Notes: a model not told the origin generated them from the sequence alone. Counted from the first letter of the stretch, positions 31,915 through 42,432 are shown. The stretch is DNA of 46,486 bases from Candidatus Cryptoclostridium obscurum (GCA_904420535.1 CAJFVQ010000017.1:1-46486); one strand, 5' to 3'. A program made the numbers and translations.

Positions 31915-32282
31915 TGCTGCATCCTCTCTTTCTGTATTTTTACAACGAGATCGGGGATCTCCTGTTCCTCATAACCAATTTCTTCCATGCGATCGAGATA
32001 GTCATTGGTGCTGTTGCGGGCAAATTCTTGCCGTACCGTGCGGATCAAAGCGGCATCCTCTGTCACGAATCTTCCGCTGGTACGATTGGTATAAATCAAC
32101 CCTTCGGCTTCTAGTTGTGTCAAAGCCTTTTGTGCAGTATTGGGATTGACCCCTTCATCCATGGCCAAATCCCGCACCGAAGGAAGTTTTTCCCCCGGAG
32201 CCATGATTCCGGCCAAAATCTTTTGCTTGATTTCGGCCATTAATTGAAGATAGATGGGAGATTTATTATGAAAATCCGTCAC
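31911..32282 (-). CDS. GntR family regulator (YtrA subfamily)
   Basis: 'PIYLQLMAEIKQKILAGIMAPGEKLPSVRDLAMDEGVNPNTAQKALTQLEAEGLIYT'; GTG start after aaaggagg. Confidence 0.93.
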   Translation of the reverse strand: MTDFHNKSPIYLQLMAEIKQKILAGIMAPGEKLPSVRDLAMDEGVNPNTAQKALTQLEAEGLIYTNRTSGRFVTEDAALIRTVRQEFARNSTNDYLDRMEEIGYEEQEIPDLVVKIQKERMQQ

Positions 32283-32302
32283 GTTGTATCCTCCTTTCAA
32301 TC

Positions 32303-32354
32303 TGTATTATTGTATTACTGTGTTAGTGTATTAAGTATCTAATACAATAATACA
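32303..32354. promoter_or_regulatory. Candidate GntR operator: perfect 15-bp inverted repeat
   Basis: TGTATTATTGTATTA - 22 nt - TAATACAATAATACA upstream of the GntR gene. Confidence 0.7.
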
Positions 32355-32488
32355 TTTCTTCACTTCTTTTGTCAACCCATTTTCAAAAAATTTTTTTAAT
32401 TTTTCCGTCTACGGAACCCAGACAAAACCACACAAGAGATCAAATTCCTTCTACGGACACATTCCACCCGTACCTCGCGGGAACAAAA

Positions 32489-32517
32489 AAGCGGCGAATC
32501 GTTATGATTTGCCGCTT
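32489..32517 (-). terminator. Terminator overlapping the stop codon of the MerR-like gene
   Basis: Minus strand agcggcaaatc-ataac-gattcgccgcttttttg. Confidence 0.75.
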
Positions 32518-32762
32518 CCCTTTGATTTTCCCAAGATCTCTTTGATCTCAGCAATGGTCTTACCACCATCGCGCAAGTTTTTGATATATGCAATGCGCTC
32601 TATACTTTCCATTCGTTTATAGCGTCTGGTCAAGTTCCCTTCCGCCTGTTCAAAAGGTAAGATTCCTTCTTCTGTATAATACTTCAAAGTGCTGTATCTT
32701 GCCCCTGTCAACCGCACCAATTCTCCGATGGTAACATACTCGGAGCTCATGATGGCTTCCAT
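32502..32762 (-). CDS. MerR-like helix-turn-helix protein (DNA-binding domain only)
   Basis: 'YVTIGELVRLTGARYSTLKYYTEEGILPFEQAEGNLTRRYKRMESIERIAYIKNLRDGGKTIAEIKEIL'. Confidence 0.82.
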   Translation of the reverse strand: MEAIMSSEYVTIGELVRLTGARYSTLKYYTEEGILPFEQAEGNLTRRYKRMESIERIAYIKNLRDGGKTIAEIKEILGKSKGSGKS

Positions 32763-32801
32763 GGTTCTTTGTCTTGACGTAATGCCACCTCCTCACTCTG
32801 A

Positions 32802-33473
32802 TCAGTTTACTGTCGTCACTACAATCGCAATCATCATTGCAGCCATATCATCAATAACAGAACGAGCCACTTTCACTTTTTCGGCGATTTCCGTGTCCTT
32901 GATCTCTTTTAATCTGCTGTTTAAAGCATTTTTTTCATATTTCGTAAAGATACTCTTCAAAAACTTTGTGGAATTAAGCAATGCGCCCAACAGAACCAGG
33001 TCGTCGGTGAGCGCCCCTTTTTCCAAAAACTCCGACCGAACTTCTTCCACAATATGGTCTAGTTGCTTTTCATTGATCACAATGACTTCTTTTTCGCCAA
33101 ACAAACCTTTTTTATGTTCTAGTCGGATCAAGTCTTTTTTCTCCATGCTATCTTTGAAAAGGGCGACGATCGCTTTCATCTTTTTTTCCGGCCATTCATT
33201 GCAAAGGGAGGTCAGAAGCGTTTTCAGCGGTACTTCATCCTTTTTCGTCTCACCGATGATTTCATAAAGTTGTTTATTGTATGGGGTAATCGGCAGATCA
33301 GAGGTAATCTTCACTTTATTCTTGTCGGTGATTTCCAAGTTACCGTCTAACATCATTTCAACAATCATCGAAACCAATAAATGCGGTTTCACTTCGCTGT
33401 CTTCCAATTTTCCCTTTTCCTTCAACATGCACAAAGCATATTTTTCGGTGATCGTTACTTGGTTCATTCTCAT
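32802..33473 (-). CDS. GPP34 (Golgi phosphoprotein 3-like) family protein
   Basis: Helical protein resembling bacterial GPP34 proteins: 'TITEKYALCMLKEKGKL...LLVSMIVEMMLDGNLEI'. Confidence 0.65.
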   Translation of the reverse strand: MRMNQVTITEKYALCMLKEKGKLEDSEVKPHLLVSMIVEMMLDGNLEITDKNKVKITSDLPITPYNKQLYEIIGETKKDEVPLKTLLTSLCNEWPEKKMKAIVALFKDSMEKKDLIRLEHKKGLFGEKEVIVINEKQLDHIVEEVRSEFLEKGALTDDLVLLGALLNSTKFLKSIFTKYEKNALNSRLKEIKDTEIAEKVKVARSVIDDMAAMMIAIVVTTVN

Positions 33474-33512
33474 CTCTCCTTGATATTGCCCCCCATGGGG
33501 CTTTCGTTGATG

Positions 33513-33545
33513 CTTACTACTTACTACTTACTACTTACTACTTAC
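33513..33545. repeat. 7-bp tandem repeat (CTTACTA, ~4.7 copies)
   Basis: cttactacttactacttactacttactacttac in the divergent intergenic region. Confidence 0.95.
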
Positions 33546-33709
33546 GATTTAACAATAACATATTTGTCCGTTACTGTCAAGAAAAGTTTTCATTTCTCAT
33601 TTTCGAGGGATCGACGGATTTCAAAAAATCAAAGCAGGAAAACAAGGATACAATCTCGTATAATAATTAGTAGGAAATTTCGGCTATCTCCCGAAAGGAG
33701 GTTAACGTC

Positions 33710-34702
33710 GTGAAGCGAGAAGATCTGGAACAACGCGAAGCAAAGCTGTTATCGTCCTATGCCACCAAAAGTGTAAATTCCAAAGGGCGGCTGCATTCTA
33801 TTGCGCCCTGCGCCCTCAGAACTGACTTTCAACGAGATCGTGATCGGATCATCCATTCTAAAAGCTTCCGGCGACTGAAATATAAAACCCAGGTTTTCCT
33901 CCCGGCCAGAGGCGACCACTTTCGCACCCGTTTGACCCATACGCTGGAAGTGGCCCAAATTGCCCGCACCATGGCGCGAAATCTAAATCTCAACGAAGAT
34001 CTCACCGAAGCCATCGCTCTTGGTCACGATCTGGGGCACACCCCTTTCGGCCACGCAGGGGAACGTGAGTTGAACCGCTTGTTACGGCCGGAGCACACTT
34101 TTTGCCATAACGTCCAGAGCCTTCGCACTGTGGACTTTTTGGAAAAGGATGGCAAAGGCCTCAATCTCACCTGGGAAGTGCGGGACGGCATTGTCAATCA
34201 TACAGGTCCGCAGAAGCCCGCAACCCCTGAAGGAAAACTAGTACGCTTTGCTGATCGCATCGCCTACGTGAATCATGATATTGACGACGCCTTGCGCTCT
34301 GGGATTCTCGCCCCCCAAGATATTCCCAAAGATTATGAAAAATTTTTGGGGAATACTCACAGCAGCCGCATCAACGCCATGGTAAGCGACGTTGTCAACG
34401 AAAGCGAAAAACAAGGAATGATCGTGATGTCCGAATTGGGTTGGGCGGCCCTGGATCAACTACGGAATTTCCTTTTCGACCATCTCTACCGTTTGCCCAA
34501 GGTAAAAGAGGGAGAAGACAAGGGATGTCGCATCATTGACGAACTTTTTCACTACTATGAGGAATACCCGGAATTGATCCCCTCCCATTATCAAGAAGAA
34601 AGTCTCGCTCTAAACATTGCAGACTATATTGCCGGCATGACCGATCAATATGCAGTCCAACAATTTGAAAAAATTTTTATTCCCAATGGTTTCCGTTTTT
34701 AA
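33710..34702 (+). CDS. dgt: dGTP triphosphohydrolase-like HD protein
   Basis: 'SFRRLKYKTQVFLPARGDHFRTRLTHTLEVAQIARTMARNLNLNEDLTEAIALGHDLGHTPFGHAGE'; GTG start after aaaggagg. Confidence 0.95.
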   Translation: MKREDLEQREAKLLSSYATKSVNSKGRLHSIAPCALRTDFQRDRDRIIHSKSFRRLKYKTQVFLPARGDHFRTRLTHTLEVAQIARTMARNLNLNEDLTEAIALGHDLGHTPFGHAGERELNRLLRPEHTFCHNVQSLRTVDFLEKDGKGLNLTWEVRDGIVNHTGPQKPATPEGKLVRFADRIAYVNHDIDDALRSGILAPQDIPKDYEKFLGNTHSSRINAMVSDVVNESEKQGMIVMSELGWAALDQLRNFLFDHLYRLPKVKEGEDKGCRIIDELFHYYEEYPELIPSHYQEESLALNIADYIAGMTDQYAVQQFEKIFIPNGFRF

Positions 34703-35049
34703 ACAGCCGCATCATGATAAAAAACTTTCATAGGGTAATCATTGTTAATCTCTCATTGACATACGATCATCAAAGGGCACAAAAACAGACGACCGAATCT
34801 CTCCTGTTCATAAAAATCAACCTCCCACTATCATCAATGATCATAGCAATTGGTTTCATTTCATACAGTCGATATTCGATCGTCCTAGAGTCGTTTTTCC
34901 GGTTCGCCGGTCACAGCTATGCCGCATTTGACCACGTTGCGGCCAAGGAAAAGCTTCTCTGAGGTTCAGTATGGCCTGATTTTTATTTTTTATGCCCCGA
35001 AACAACTTGCATAATTTTCCCATTTCAGTTAATAATACGGAGAGCAGAT

Positions 35050-36828
35050 ATGACACGAGGACTTATTCCACCTGAACTGGTGGAAGAAATCAAAGATAGA
35101 ACCGATATTGTGAATCTGGTGGAATCTTATGTTCCTCTCACAAAAAAAGGACGTAATTTTTGGGGACTATGCCCTTTCCATCTGGAAGATACGCCGTCCT
35201 TTTCCGTATCGCCGGATAAACAGATTTACTACTGTTTTGGTTGCCACAAAGGCGGCAATGCCATCAATTTCCTCATGGAATATGAACACCTCTCTTTCCC
35301 CGAAGCTTTGGAAAAACTGGCGGAACGTGCAGGAATTGCATTGCCAGAGAAGGAAATGTCCCCCAGAGAAAAGCAATTTTACGATGAACGGCGAAAGCTC
35401 ATTGCCATCAATGAAAGCGCCATGGGGTATTTCTGCGATATGCTGTCCCGCTCTCCCATGGCCTTGGAATATCTGGACCGCCGCGGAATTTCTCCGGAAA
35501 TGCGGGAAAAATTTGCCCTCGGCTATGCCACAGGCTCCTGGGACGGCTTAAAACTACACTTAAAAAAAGAGGGTTTTTCTGAGCCGGATATGGTAAAAGC
35601 CGGTGTCATTTCCCGCTCCGAATCGGGACGTTTTTTCGACCGCTTCCGTAACCGCCTGATGTTCCCGATTTGGAATGAAAAAGGTAAGGTCATCGCCTTT
35701 GTGGGAAGAATCATTGACGACAGTCAAAGCGCTAAATACGTCAATACTGAAGAGACGATTTTATACCATAAAAAGAATAACCTTTATGCCTTAAATTTTG
35801 CCAAAGGGCCGATTCGCGACAAAGAAGAAACCGTCCTAATGGAGGGAAACCTAGATGTTGTCAGCGCTCACCAATTTGGCGTGACCAACGCCGTAGCGCC
35901 CCAGGGCACGGCCCTCACCGAGGAACAGGTAAAGACCTTAAAGCGATACTGCTCCCGGGTCTATCTGGCCTATGACAGTGACAATGCAGGGAAAAAAGCG
36001 ACATTGAAAAACATGGATCTCCTGATCAAACATGGATTCCGCGTTTATGTAATGGAAATGCCCGAAGGCATGGACCCCGACGACGTATTCCACAAGCTGG
36101 GTCTTGAAGCATGGAACCAACAAAAAGAAAAAAGCCTTAGTTATATGGAATATAAGATAAAAGTGGTATTTTCTTCCCACAATAAAGATACGGCCGAAGG
36201 AAAGGCCGACATTGTTACAGAATTAGGTCCTTCCCTTTTCGCTCTAAAAGATCCTGTGGAACGCAGCGAATACATCCGCCGCATTGCCGAAGGATTGGAT
36301 ATTGACGAAAAGCTGCTTCATATTGATATGCAGAGGAAAGCATCCCAAAATCGCACCGATTGGGGAAGAGATGTTATTCTGGAAACAAAGAAGCGCAACA
36401 AGGGACTGGAACTTGCAAAAGAGTACGTTTTGCGTACTGCCATTGAAAATAGCGACGTTTTCGATGAAGTGGAAGCTGCCAACCATTGGAATTTTCTAAC
36501 AAATGCAACCCATCGCGCCATTATTGACATCATCCGTGATCACCGCCAGGATTACAGTTGGCACTTCCGGGATTTGGCGGATCTGGCGCCGGAGGAATTG
36601 AAAAACGGAATTCTCTCTTTCGGTCTCCAAGAAAACGAAACCATGACCCCAAACGACGCCACACTTTTTAAAGATTGCTGGAAACAAATCCGCAAAGAAG
36701 AGCTGAATGAACAGTTGAAAAATTTGACTCAAGCCATCAAAAACCTTGCGAACCAGGAAAATCAAGAAAAAATGGAAGGACTTTTGAGGAAATTTGACAA
36801 AATCCAGCAGGAATTACGAAAAATTTAG
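35050..36828 (+). CDS. dnaG: DNA primase, stop is UAG followed directly by UGA
   Basis: Zinc finger '[39 protein letters not shown]', TOPRIM '[16 protein letters not shown]'; end aaa att TAG TGA. Confidence 0.98.
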   Translation: MTRGLIPPELVEEIKDRTDIVNLVESYVPLTKKGRNFWGLCPFHLEDTPSFSVSPDKQIYYCFGCHKGGNAINFLMEYEHLSFPEALEKLAERAGIALPEKEMSPREKQFYDERRKLIAINESAMGYFCDMLSRSPMALEYLDRRGISPEMREKFALGYATGSWDGLKLHLKKEGFSEPDMVKAGVISRSESGRFFDRFRNRLMFPIWNEKGKVIAFVGRIIDDSQSAKYVNTEETILYHKKNNLYALNFAKGPIRDKEETVLMEGNLDVVSAHQFGVTNAVAPQGTALTEEQVKTLKRYCSRVYLAYDSDNAGKKATLKNMDLLIKHGFRVYVMEMPEGMDPDDVFHKLGLEAWNQQKEKSLSYMEYKIKVVFSSHNKDTAEGKADIVTELGPSLFALKDPVERSEYIRRIAEGLDIDEKLLHIDMQRKASQNRTDWGRDVILETKKRNKGLELAKEYVLRTAIENSDVFDEVEAANHWNFLTNATHRAIIDIIRDHRQDYSWHFRDLADLAPEELKNGILSFGLQENETMTPNDATLFKDCWKQIRKEELNEQLKNLTQAIKNLANQENQEKMEGLLRKFDKIQQELRKI

Positions 36829-36862
36829 TGAATACTTTATAGAACTATTTGAGAGGGGGTAT

Positions 36863-37978
36863 ATGATGAAATCAGAGAATCAAAGTACTGATGCCGCCGT
36901 AAAAAAGCTTCTTGCTGCGGGTAATGTCCGCCATTATCTTACTTACGGCGAAATTCAGGACGCATTATCTGAATTGGATTTATCCCCGGAGCAGATGGAC
37001 AATATCTATGTACAGATTCACCAAGCCGGGGTCGATGTCATTGACGAAAATACCGGTTTGGATGAACTGAAAGGCCCTGACCATATTGCCTTAATTTCCG
37101 AAACAGACAGTGAAGAGCACGAAGTAGACATTTCCGTTCCCGAGGGGATTTTTATTGACGATCCCGTAAAAATGTATTTGAAGGAAATTGGTCGTGTTCC
37201 GTTGCTTACCGCCGATGAAGAAGTTGAGCTGGCCCAAAGAATGGAACAAGGCGATGAATCCGCAAAAAAACGATTGGCAGAATCAAATCTGCGTTTGGTG
37301 GTAAGCATCGCAAAACGATACGTAGGCCGCGGAATGCTTTTTCTCGACTTGATTCAGGAAGGTAATTTAGGGCTGATTAAGGCGGTAGAAAAATTTGATT
37401 ACCGTAGAGGTTACAAATTTTCTACCTATGCTACATGGTGGATCCGTCAGGCCATTACTAGGGCCATTGCAGATCAAGCACGAACCATTCGTATTCCCGT
37501 ACATATGGTAGAAACCATCAATAAACTTCACCGTGTAAACCGCCAACTTTTGCAGGATCTGGGGCGTGAACCCAGCCCCGAGGAAATTGCGAAAGAGATG
37601 GAAGTTTCGGTGGAACGTGTTCGGGAAATTCAAAAGATTGCCCAGGAACCTGTTTCCCTGGAGACCCCCATTGGCGAGGAGGACGACAGCCACCTGGGGG
37701 ATTTCATCGAAGACGAAGATGCTCCGGCCCCGGCTGAAATGGCATCCTTTGTTTTGTTAAAAGAGCAGCTCGACGATGTACTCGATACGCTTCAGCCCAG
37801 AGAACGAAAAGTATTGCAGCTCCGGTTCGGCCTTGATGATGGTCGCACTCGGACTTTGGAAGAAGTGGGGCAAGAATTTGGCGTAACCAGAGAACGCATT
37901 CGTCAAATCGAAGCTAAGGCTTTGCGCAAATTGCGCCATCCCAGCCGCAGTAAAAAATTAAAAGACTATCTTGAGTAA
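36863..37978 (+). CDS. rpoD: RNA polymerase primary sigma factor
   Basis: '[41 protein letters not shown]', '[41 protein letters not shown]'. Confidence 0.98.
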   Translation: MMKSENQSTDAAVKKLLAAGNVRHYLTYGEIQDALSELDLSPEQMDNIYVQIHQAGVDVIDENTGLDELKGPDHIALISETDSEEHEVDISVPEGIFIDDPVKMYLKEIGRVPLLTADEEVELAQRMEQGDESAKKRLAESNLRLVVSIAKRYVGRGMLFLDLIQEGNLGLIKAVEKFDYRRGYKFSTYATWWIRQAITRAIADQARTIRIPVHMVETINKLHRVNRQLLQDLGREPSPEEIAKEMEVSVERVREIQKIAQEPVSLETPIGEEDDSHLGDFIEDEDAPAPAEMASFVLLKEQLDDVLDTLQPRERKVLQLRFGLDDGRTRTLEEVGQEFGVTRERIRQIEAKALRKLRHPSRSKKLKDYLE

Positions 37979-38174
37979 TTGTTGTTCCATTGGGGACAAC
38001 CAGTGCTAAATACGCAGTTTCCAGTTTGGAGCTGCGTTTATTTTTCTCTCTTTTGCCATTTAATTCTCTAAAGTCAGAAGATGGATGCCCATGTGAATAT
38101 TGACCAAAAAGCCGCGAAAACTACTATGGATTTCTAAAAATACCGATAAAATTTACGAAACAGAGGAAAAGCAA

Positions 38175-38690
38175 ATGGATTTCAATCTTATGATTCAAAA
38201 GCGCCATTCCGTGCGTAAGTACAAACCGCAAAAAGTAGAAAAAGAAAAACTTAACAAAATTTTGGAAGCGGCGCGGTTGGCGCCGACCGCGGCGAATCGC
38301 CAGCCCCAGCGGTTACTGATCCTGGAAAAAGAAGAAAGTCTCAACAAGCTTGCCCAGTGTTCCAATATCTATGGCGCGCCTTTGGCCATTGTGGTTTGCG
38401 CCGATTTAAATCAAGCTTGGACCAGGACCTTTGATAAAAAGCAAACGGGAGATATCGACGCTTCCATCGTCACCGATCATATGATGATGGCCGCTACGGA
38501 ATTGGGACTCGGGTCTCTTTGGATTTGCCATTTTCAGCCTGATCTGCTACGGAAATCTTTTCATATTCCCGAGCATATAGAGCCCATCAATATCCTAGTC
38601 TTGGGTTATGAAGGAGAAAACAACAGTGTACCGAGAAAAAATCGGAAAGAACTGGCAGAAATCGTATGTTTTGAGACGATGAAAGAATAA
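38175..38690 (+). CDS. Nitroreductase family protein
   Basis: 'MIQKRHSVRKYKPQKVEKEKLNKILEAARLAPTAANRQPQRLLI'; start reset to ATG 38175. Confidence 0.9.
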   Translation: MDFNLMIQKRHSVRKYKPQKVEKEKLNKILEAARLAPTAANRQPQRLLILEKEESLNKLAQCSNIYGAPLAIVVCADLNQAWTRTFDKKQTGDIDASIVTDHMMMAATELGLGSLWICHFQPDLLRKSFHIPEHIEPINILVLGYEGENNSVPRKNRKELAEIVCFETMKE

Positions 38691-38789
38691 AGGATACAGA
38701 TTTTATCCTCTCCGTCCTTCCCTTTTTTAATTTTTTATGCTATAATTTTTTACAGCAAGATTTTTAACATTGTAGCGAAAGGAGATGCC

Positions 38790-40334
38790 ATGGATCGTCA
38801 TTTTTTTGAAAAAGACCCCGTATTACGCGATATTTTTAATCATTTGGGCGATGCTGTTTATTTTATTGACAGCCATGGCGCGATTCTTTTCATGAACAAA
38901 GCCGCGGAAATTCTGGACGGCTACACTTTCGAAGAAGCACGGGGGCGAACCGTTACGGAGTTATACGGTTTAGATAAGACCACTAGTCCTTTGCTACATG
39001 TAGCATCTTCCAAAGAGCCCCTTTGCAATCATGCATTTCGCTATTATGTCAACAATCAGGATGTGTATCAAGTTTGCAATACGTTCCCCATTCATCTCTC
39101 TGACGGCACCTGCGGCGCTTTTTCTATTCAGCGCGATATGACCAAATTAAAGCAGACCATTGAGAACAATATTAAGCTCCAAAAACAGCTTTTTGATTTT
39201 CGAGAAAAATCATCCGGAGAAGGACAAAAAGGTGACACGCTCTACCATTTTGACGACATTATCGGCGAGCATCAACGCCTAAAGGAATGCAAAACGCTGG
39301 CTTACAACGCGGCCCAAAGCAATTCTCCTATTATGCTTAGCGGCTTAACAGGAACAGGGAAAGAATTATTTGCACAAAGTATTCATTCCGCAAGTCCCCG
39401 GCGGAACGAGACATTTTTGGCCATTAACTGTGCCGCCATTCCGGAGAGTCTATTGGAAGGAATACTTTTCGGTACAGTGAAAGGCGTATATACCGGCGCA
39501 TCAGACAGAAAGGGGCTGTTTGAAGAGGCCAACGGAGGCACCCTGTTTTTGGATGAAATCAATTCCATGCCATTATCCTCTCAATCCAAACTTCTCAGAG
39601 TTCTGGAAGAAAAATATGTACAGCCCCTGGGTAGCAAAGAGCGAATCAGGATTGACACTAGGATCATCAGCAGTTGCAACACTTATCCCCAAGAAGCCAT
39701 GGAAAAGAAACAGATCAGGGAAGATCTCTTTTACCGTTTGGCAGTGGTCAATATTCTGATTCCCCCTTTAAAGGAAAGAAAAAGCGATATCTTCCAACTG
39801 GCTCATCATTTCATTGCAAAATATAATGCCGCCTACGGAAAAAACGTTCTTGCCATGGAAGATGACATTACCACCTTTTTCCTGGATTATGATTGGCCGG
39901 GCAATGTGCGTCAGCTAAAACACTGCATTGAATGCGCTGTCAATTTGGTAAGCCCGGGAGAAACTACCATCAAGGAAAAACATCTCCCTTTTTATATCAA
40001 AGAAAATAAACCCAAAAGATACTATTTGGAATTTCAAAACATCGATAAAACCGTCGACGGCAACGCCCTATCTCAACCATTTCAAAAAGAAACGCCTTCC
40101 TCTCCCGTATATTTTAGTGAACGATTGACGGCAGCCAACGCGGCAGCAAAAGATAACATTGTAGACGCCATTGAAGAAAAAGAAAAGGAAAATATCATTC
40201 AGGCGATGCTGCGCAACGGCGGCAATATCAGTAAAAGTGCCAGAGACTTGGGAATGTCTCGGCAAACTTTGACTTACCGTATGAAAAAATATGGTATTTA
40301 CCAGGAACGACGACATAGAAAAACAAAAGCATAA
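38790..40334 (+). CDS. PAS-domain sigma-54-dependent transcriptional activator (RocR-like)
   Basis: PAS N-terminus; AAA+ Walker A GLTGTGKE, loop 'FGTVKGVYTGA', 'GGTLFLDEINSMP'; C-terminal Fis-type HTH 'NGGNISKSARDLGMSRQTLTYRMKKYGI'. Confidence 0.95.
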   Translation: MDRHFFEKDPVLRDIFNHLGDAVYFIDSHGAILFMNKAAEILDGYTFEEARGRTVTELYGLDKTTSPLLHVASSKEPLCNHAFRYYVNNQDVYQVCNTFPIHLSDGTCGAFSIQRDMTKLKQTIENNIKLQKQLFDFREKSSGEGQKGDTLYHFDDIIGEHQRLKECKTLAYNAAQSNSPIMLSGLTGTGKELFAQSIHSASPRRNETFLAINCAAIPESLLEGILFGTVKGVYTGASDRKGLFEEANGGTLFLDEINSMPLSSQSKLLRVLEEKYVQPLGSKERIRIDTRIISSCNTYPQEAMEKKQIREDLFYRLAVVNILIPPLKERKSDIFQLAHHFIAKYNAAYGKNVLAMEDDITTFFLDYDWPGNVRQLKHCIECAVNLVSPGETTIKEKHLPFYIKENKPKRYYLEFQNIDKTVDGNALSQPFQKETPSSPVYFSERLTAANAAAKDNIVDAIEEKEKENIIQAMLRNGGNISKSARDLGMSRQTLTYRMKKYGIYQERRHRKTKA

Positions 40335-40349
40335 TCTTTTTCTTAATCA

Positions 40350-40377
40350 AAAAACCCGCTCATAAGAGCGGGTTTTT
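40350..40377. terminator. Bidirectional terminator
   Basis: aaaaacccgctc ataa gagcgggttttt. Confidence 0.85.
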
Positions 40378-40393
40378 ACTTGTTCCTTTATAA

Positions 40394-41110
40394 TTACTTT
40401 ACATGTTTGTTAACAATACGGCTTTCATATGCTCCCGTTTCAATATCAATGAAACGTACAAAAAGAGAAACTTTATTATCATCATTGAGACTGTTCCAAA
40501 CCATATCAGTAAAAGAATCAATATCACCATCGATTTTTACCAACTTAGGCTCCCCTTCAAAACTAGGCAAGGGGCTGCCATTCCCTTGGTAGGTATGGAG
40601 AAAACGCCCTTCTCCGGGCAAACAATCGTTATAAGCAAAGGTATAGCGGTTGCAGGCAGCAGAGGTTCCGTTGGCGCTCTTTAAAATGGACAGAGCATAA
40701 CTGTAGGTACCGCTTTCCACATGCATAATACCGGAGATTCTCGGTGTATAATTAGGAGCATCCGGCTCGAATTCTCTGGTACGCAATGCCTGTTCAAAAG
40801 TTTGCTGCTTGTCCATTAATTCATAAATTGTATCGGTTTGGTCTCCATTGGTCACAATGGTTTTATTGCCCAAAACGCGTACTGGAGCATAAATAATGAG
40901 ACTAGGATCTTCCATCTTCGAGGCATCGTAGGCCTCGGTGCGAATGCCATTGCCCTCTTCCACAAAAATACGATTTCTGCTGTTTTCACTTCTTCCCATA
41001 ATAAAATAAGCGGTAATCGCTTTTGTGCCGTCGGCAGAGCGACCCATAACAATGCCTCTCCCCGGATATTCGTTTCCCTTTAATTCTTTTTCCAAAGAAA
41101 GCATTTCCAT
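40394..41110 (-). CDS. PurO-like IMP cyclohydrolase family protein
   Basis: 'NEYPGRGIVMGRSADGTKAITAYFIMGRSENSRNRIF', 'TPRISG', 'RFLHTYQGNGSPLPSFEGEP'; RBS aaggagg before ATG 41110. Confidence 0.82.
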   Translation of the reverse strand: MEMLSLEKELKGNEYPGRGIVMGRSADGTKAITAYFIMGRSENSRNRIFVEEGNGIRTEAYDASKMEDPSLIIYAPVRVLGNKTIVTNGDQTDTIYELMDKQQTFEQALRTREFEPDAPNYTPRISGIMHVESGTYSYALSILKSANGTSAACNRYTFAYNDCLPGEGRFLHTYQGNGSPLPSFEGEPKLVKIDGDIDSFTDMVWNSLNDDNKVSLFVRFIDIETGAYESRIVNKHVK

Positions 41111-41206
41111 AAAACCATCCTCCTTAGATAGAAATTTTGGCAAATTCACAATCTTTTCCTATACAAAATATTCTTTCATATTTTGCAAACAATGTCAATA
41201 AAAAAA

Positions 41207-41236
41207 GATAGGACAGACCTTTTCATCTGCCCTATG
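41207..41236 (-). terminator. Terminator-like hairpin upstream of the purO-like gene
   Basis: Minus strand atagggcagatgaaaaggtctgtcctatcttttttt. Confidence 0.6.
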
Positions 41237-41754
41237 TCTCATGTAATACATCATGTTTTCACACAACAGATAACCGATCCATCGCAGCTCGGTCAAACCC
41301 ATACCTCACAAAAACAAAACAAAAAACACGATAGACTGTAAACAAATACAGTCTGAAAGGGAATTATTATATTCATTACCCCAGGGGTATGAATACCAAA
41401 ATGACCAGATAGTATGCTCCCAACATGAGGCAAACAACGCTAAAATTCTTTGTCTGCTAGAGAAGCACTATCTTTTTTCACATTTATTTTTTCATATTTT
41501 ATTCCCATTGTCAAGGGTAATTTAGAGCAATATTCTTTTTCCCAAGATAATTTTTTGCAAAATGCTCCCATGTTATAAAATATGCCACAGACGGAATACA
41601 TCGTGGCATAAATTCAATCCTTCTTTGATTTTCTAATCATTCTATTTTCCCTATCTGAACCACAATATTCTAAAAATGATATTGGGTCATCTTCCCTTTT
41701 CCGTCAAATTGCAACAAATTCTAAAACCACTTTGGTGAAATTTCGATGAAACAA

Positions 41755-42432
41755 TCAACCATTTTTCTCCATCCGCTCAGTCAAAAGACGAAGGGCGCAT
41801 TGAGCAGCATCTTGCCCATTGGCGGCATAAGCATCAGCACCAATCGATTCCGCCCAACGCCGTGTCACCGGAGCGCCGCCGACCATCGTCCGGAAGCGTC
41901 CTTTTAATCCACGCTCCCGCAAAGCTATTTCCAGCTTCTCCTGTTGTAAAATAGTCGTGGTCAGCAAAGCGGAAGTCGCGATGATGGAAGCGTCATATTC
42001 CAATGCCTTGCGGATAATCACATCATTTGGGACATCACACCCCAAATCAATCACATGCAATCCTTCAGAGCGCATCACAGATACGACCAAACATTTGCCA
42101 ATATCATGAATATCTCCCTCCACTGTAGCAATTATGATCGTTTCCAAAGGCAAAGATGGAAAGCGAGGCACCTGTGCTATCATATCGACCATGGAAGAAA
42201 TTGCCTTCATGGCATCAGCCGCCAAAGTTAATTCAGAGAGAAAAATGCGGCCTTTACCAAAGGCCTCTCCAACTTCATGGAGGCCACGACCGAAACCATT
42301 CATAAATAGCTCTATAGGGTCGATTCCTGCATCCAAACCACGATGCATGGCGGCTACGGCTTCTGCTTTATTACACTTCACAATCGCCGAAGCCGCATCA
42401 TTCAATATGTCATACTTGCTGTTAGAATTCAT
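41755..42432 (-). CDS. Corrinoid protein (MttC-like)
   Basis: B12-binding motif 'GDIHDIGKCLV', 'TSALLTTTILQQ', 'GGAPVT'; downstream of the Pyl-type mttB. Confidence 0.92.
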   Translation of the reverse strand: MNSNSKYDILNDAASAIVKCNKAEAVAAMHRGLDAGIDPIELFMNGFGRGLHEVGEAFGKGRIFLSELTLAADAMKAISSMVDMIAQVPRFPSLPLETIIIATVEGDIHDIGKCLVVSVMRSEGLHVIDLGCDVPNDVIIRKALEYDASIIATSALLTTTILQQEKLEIALRERGLKGRFRTMVGGAPVTRRWAESIGADAYAANGQDAAQCALRLLTERMEKNG

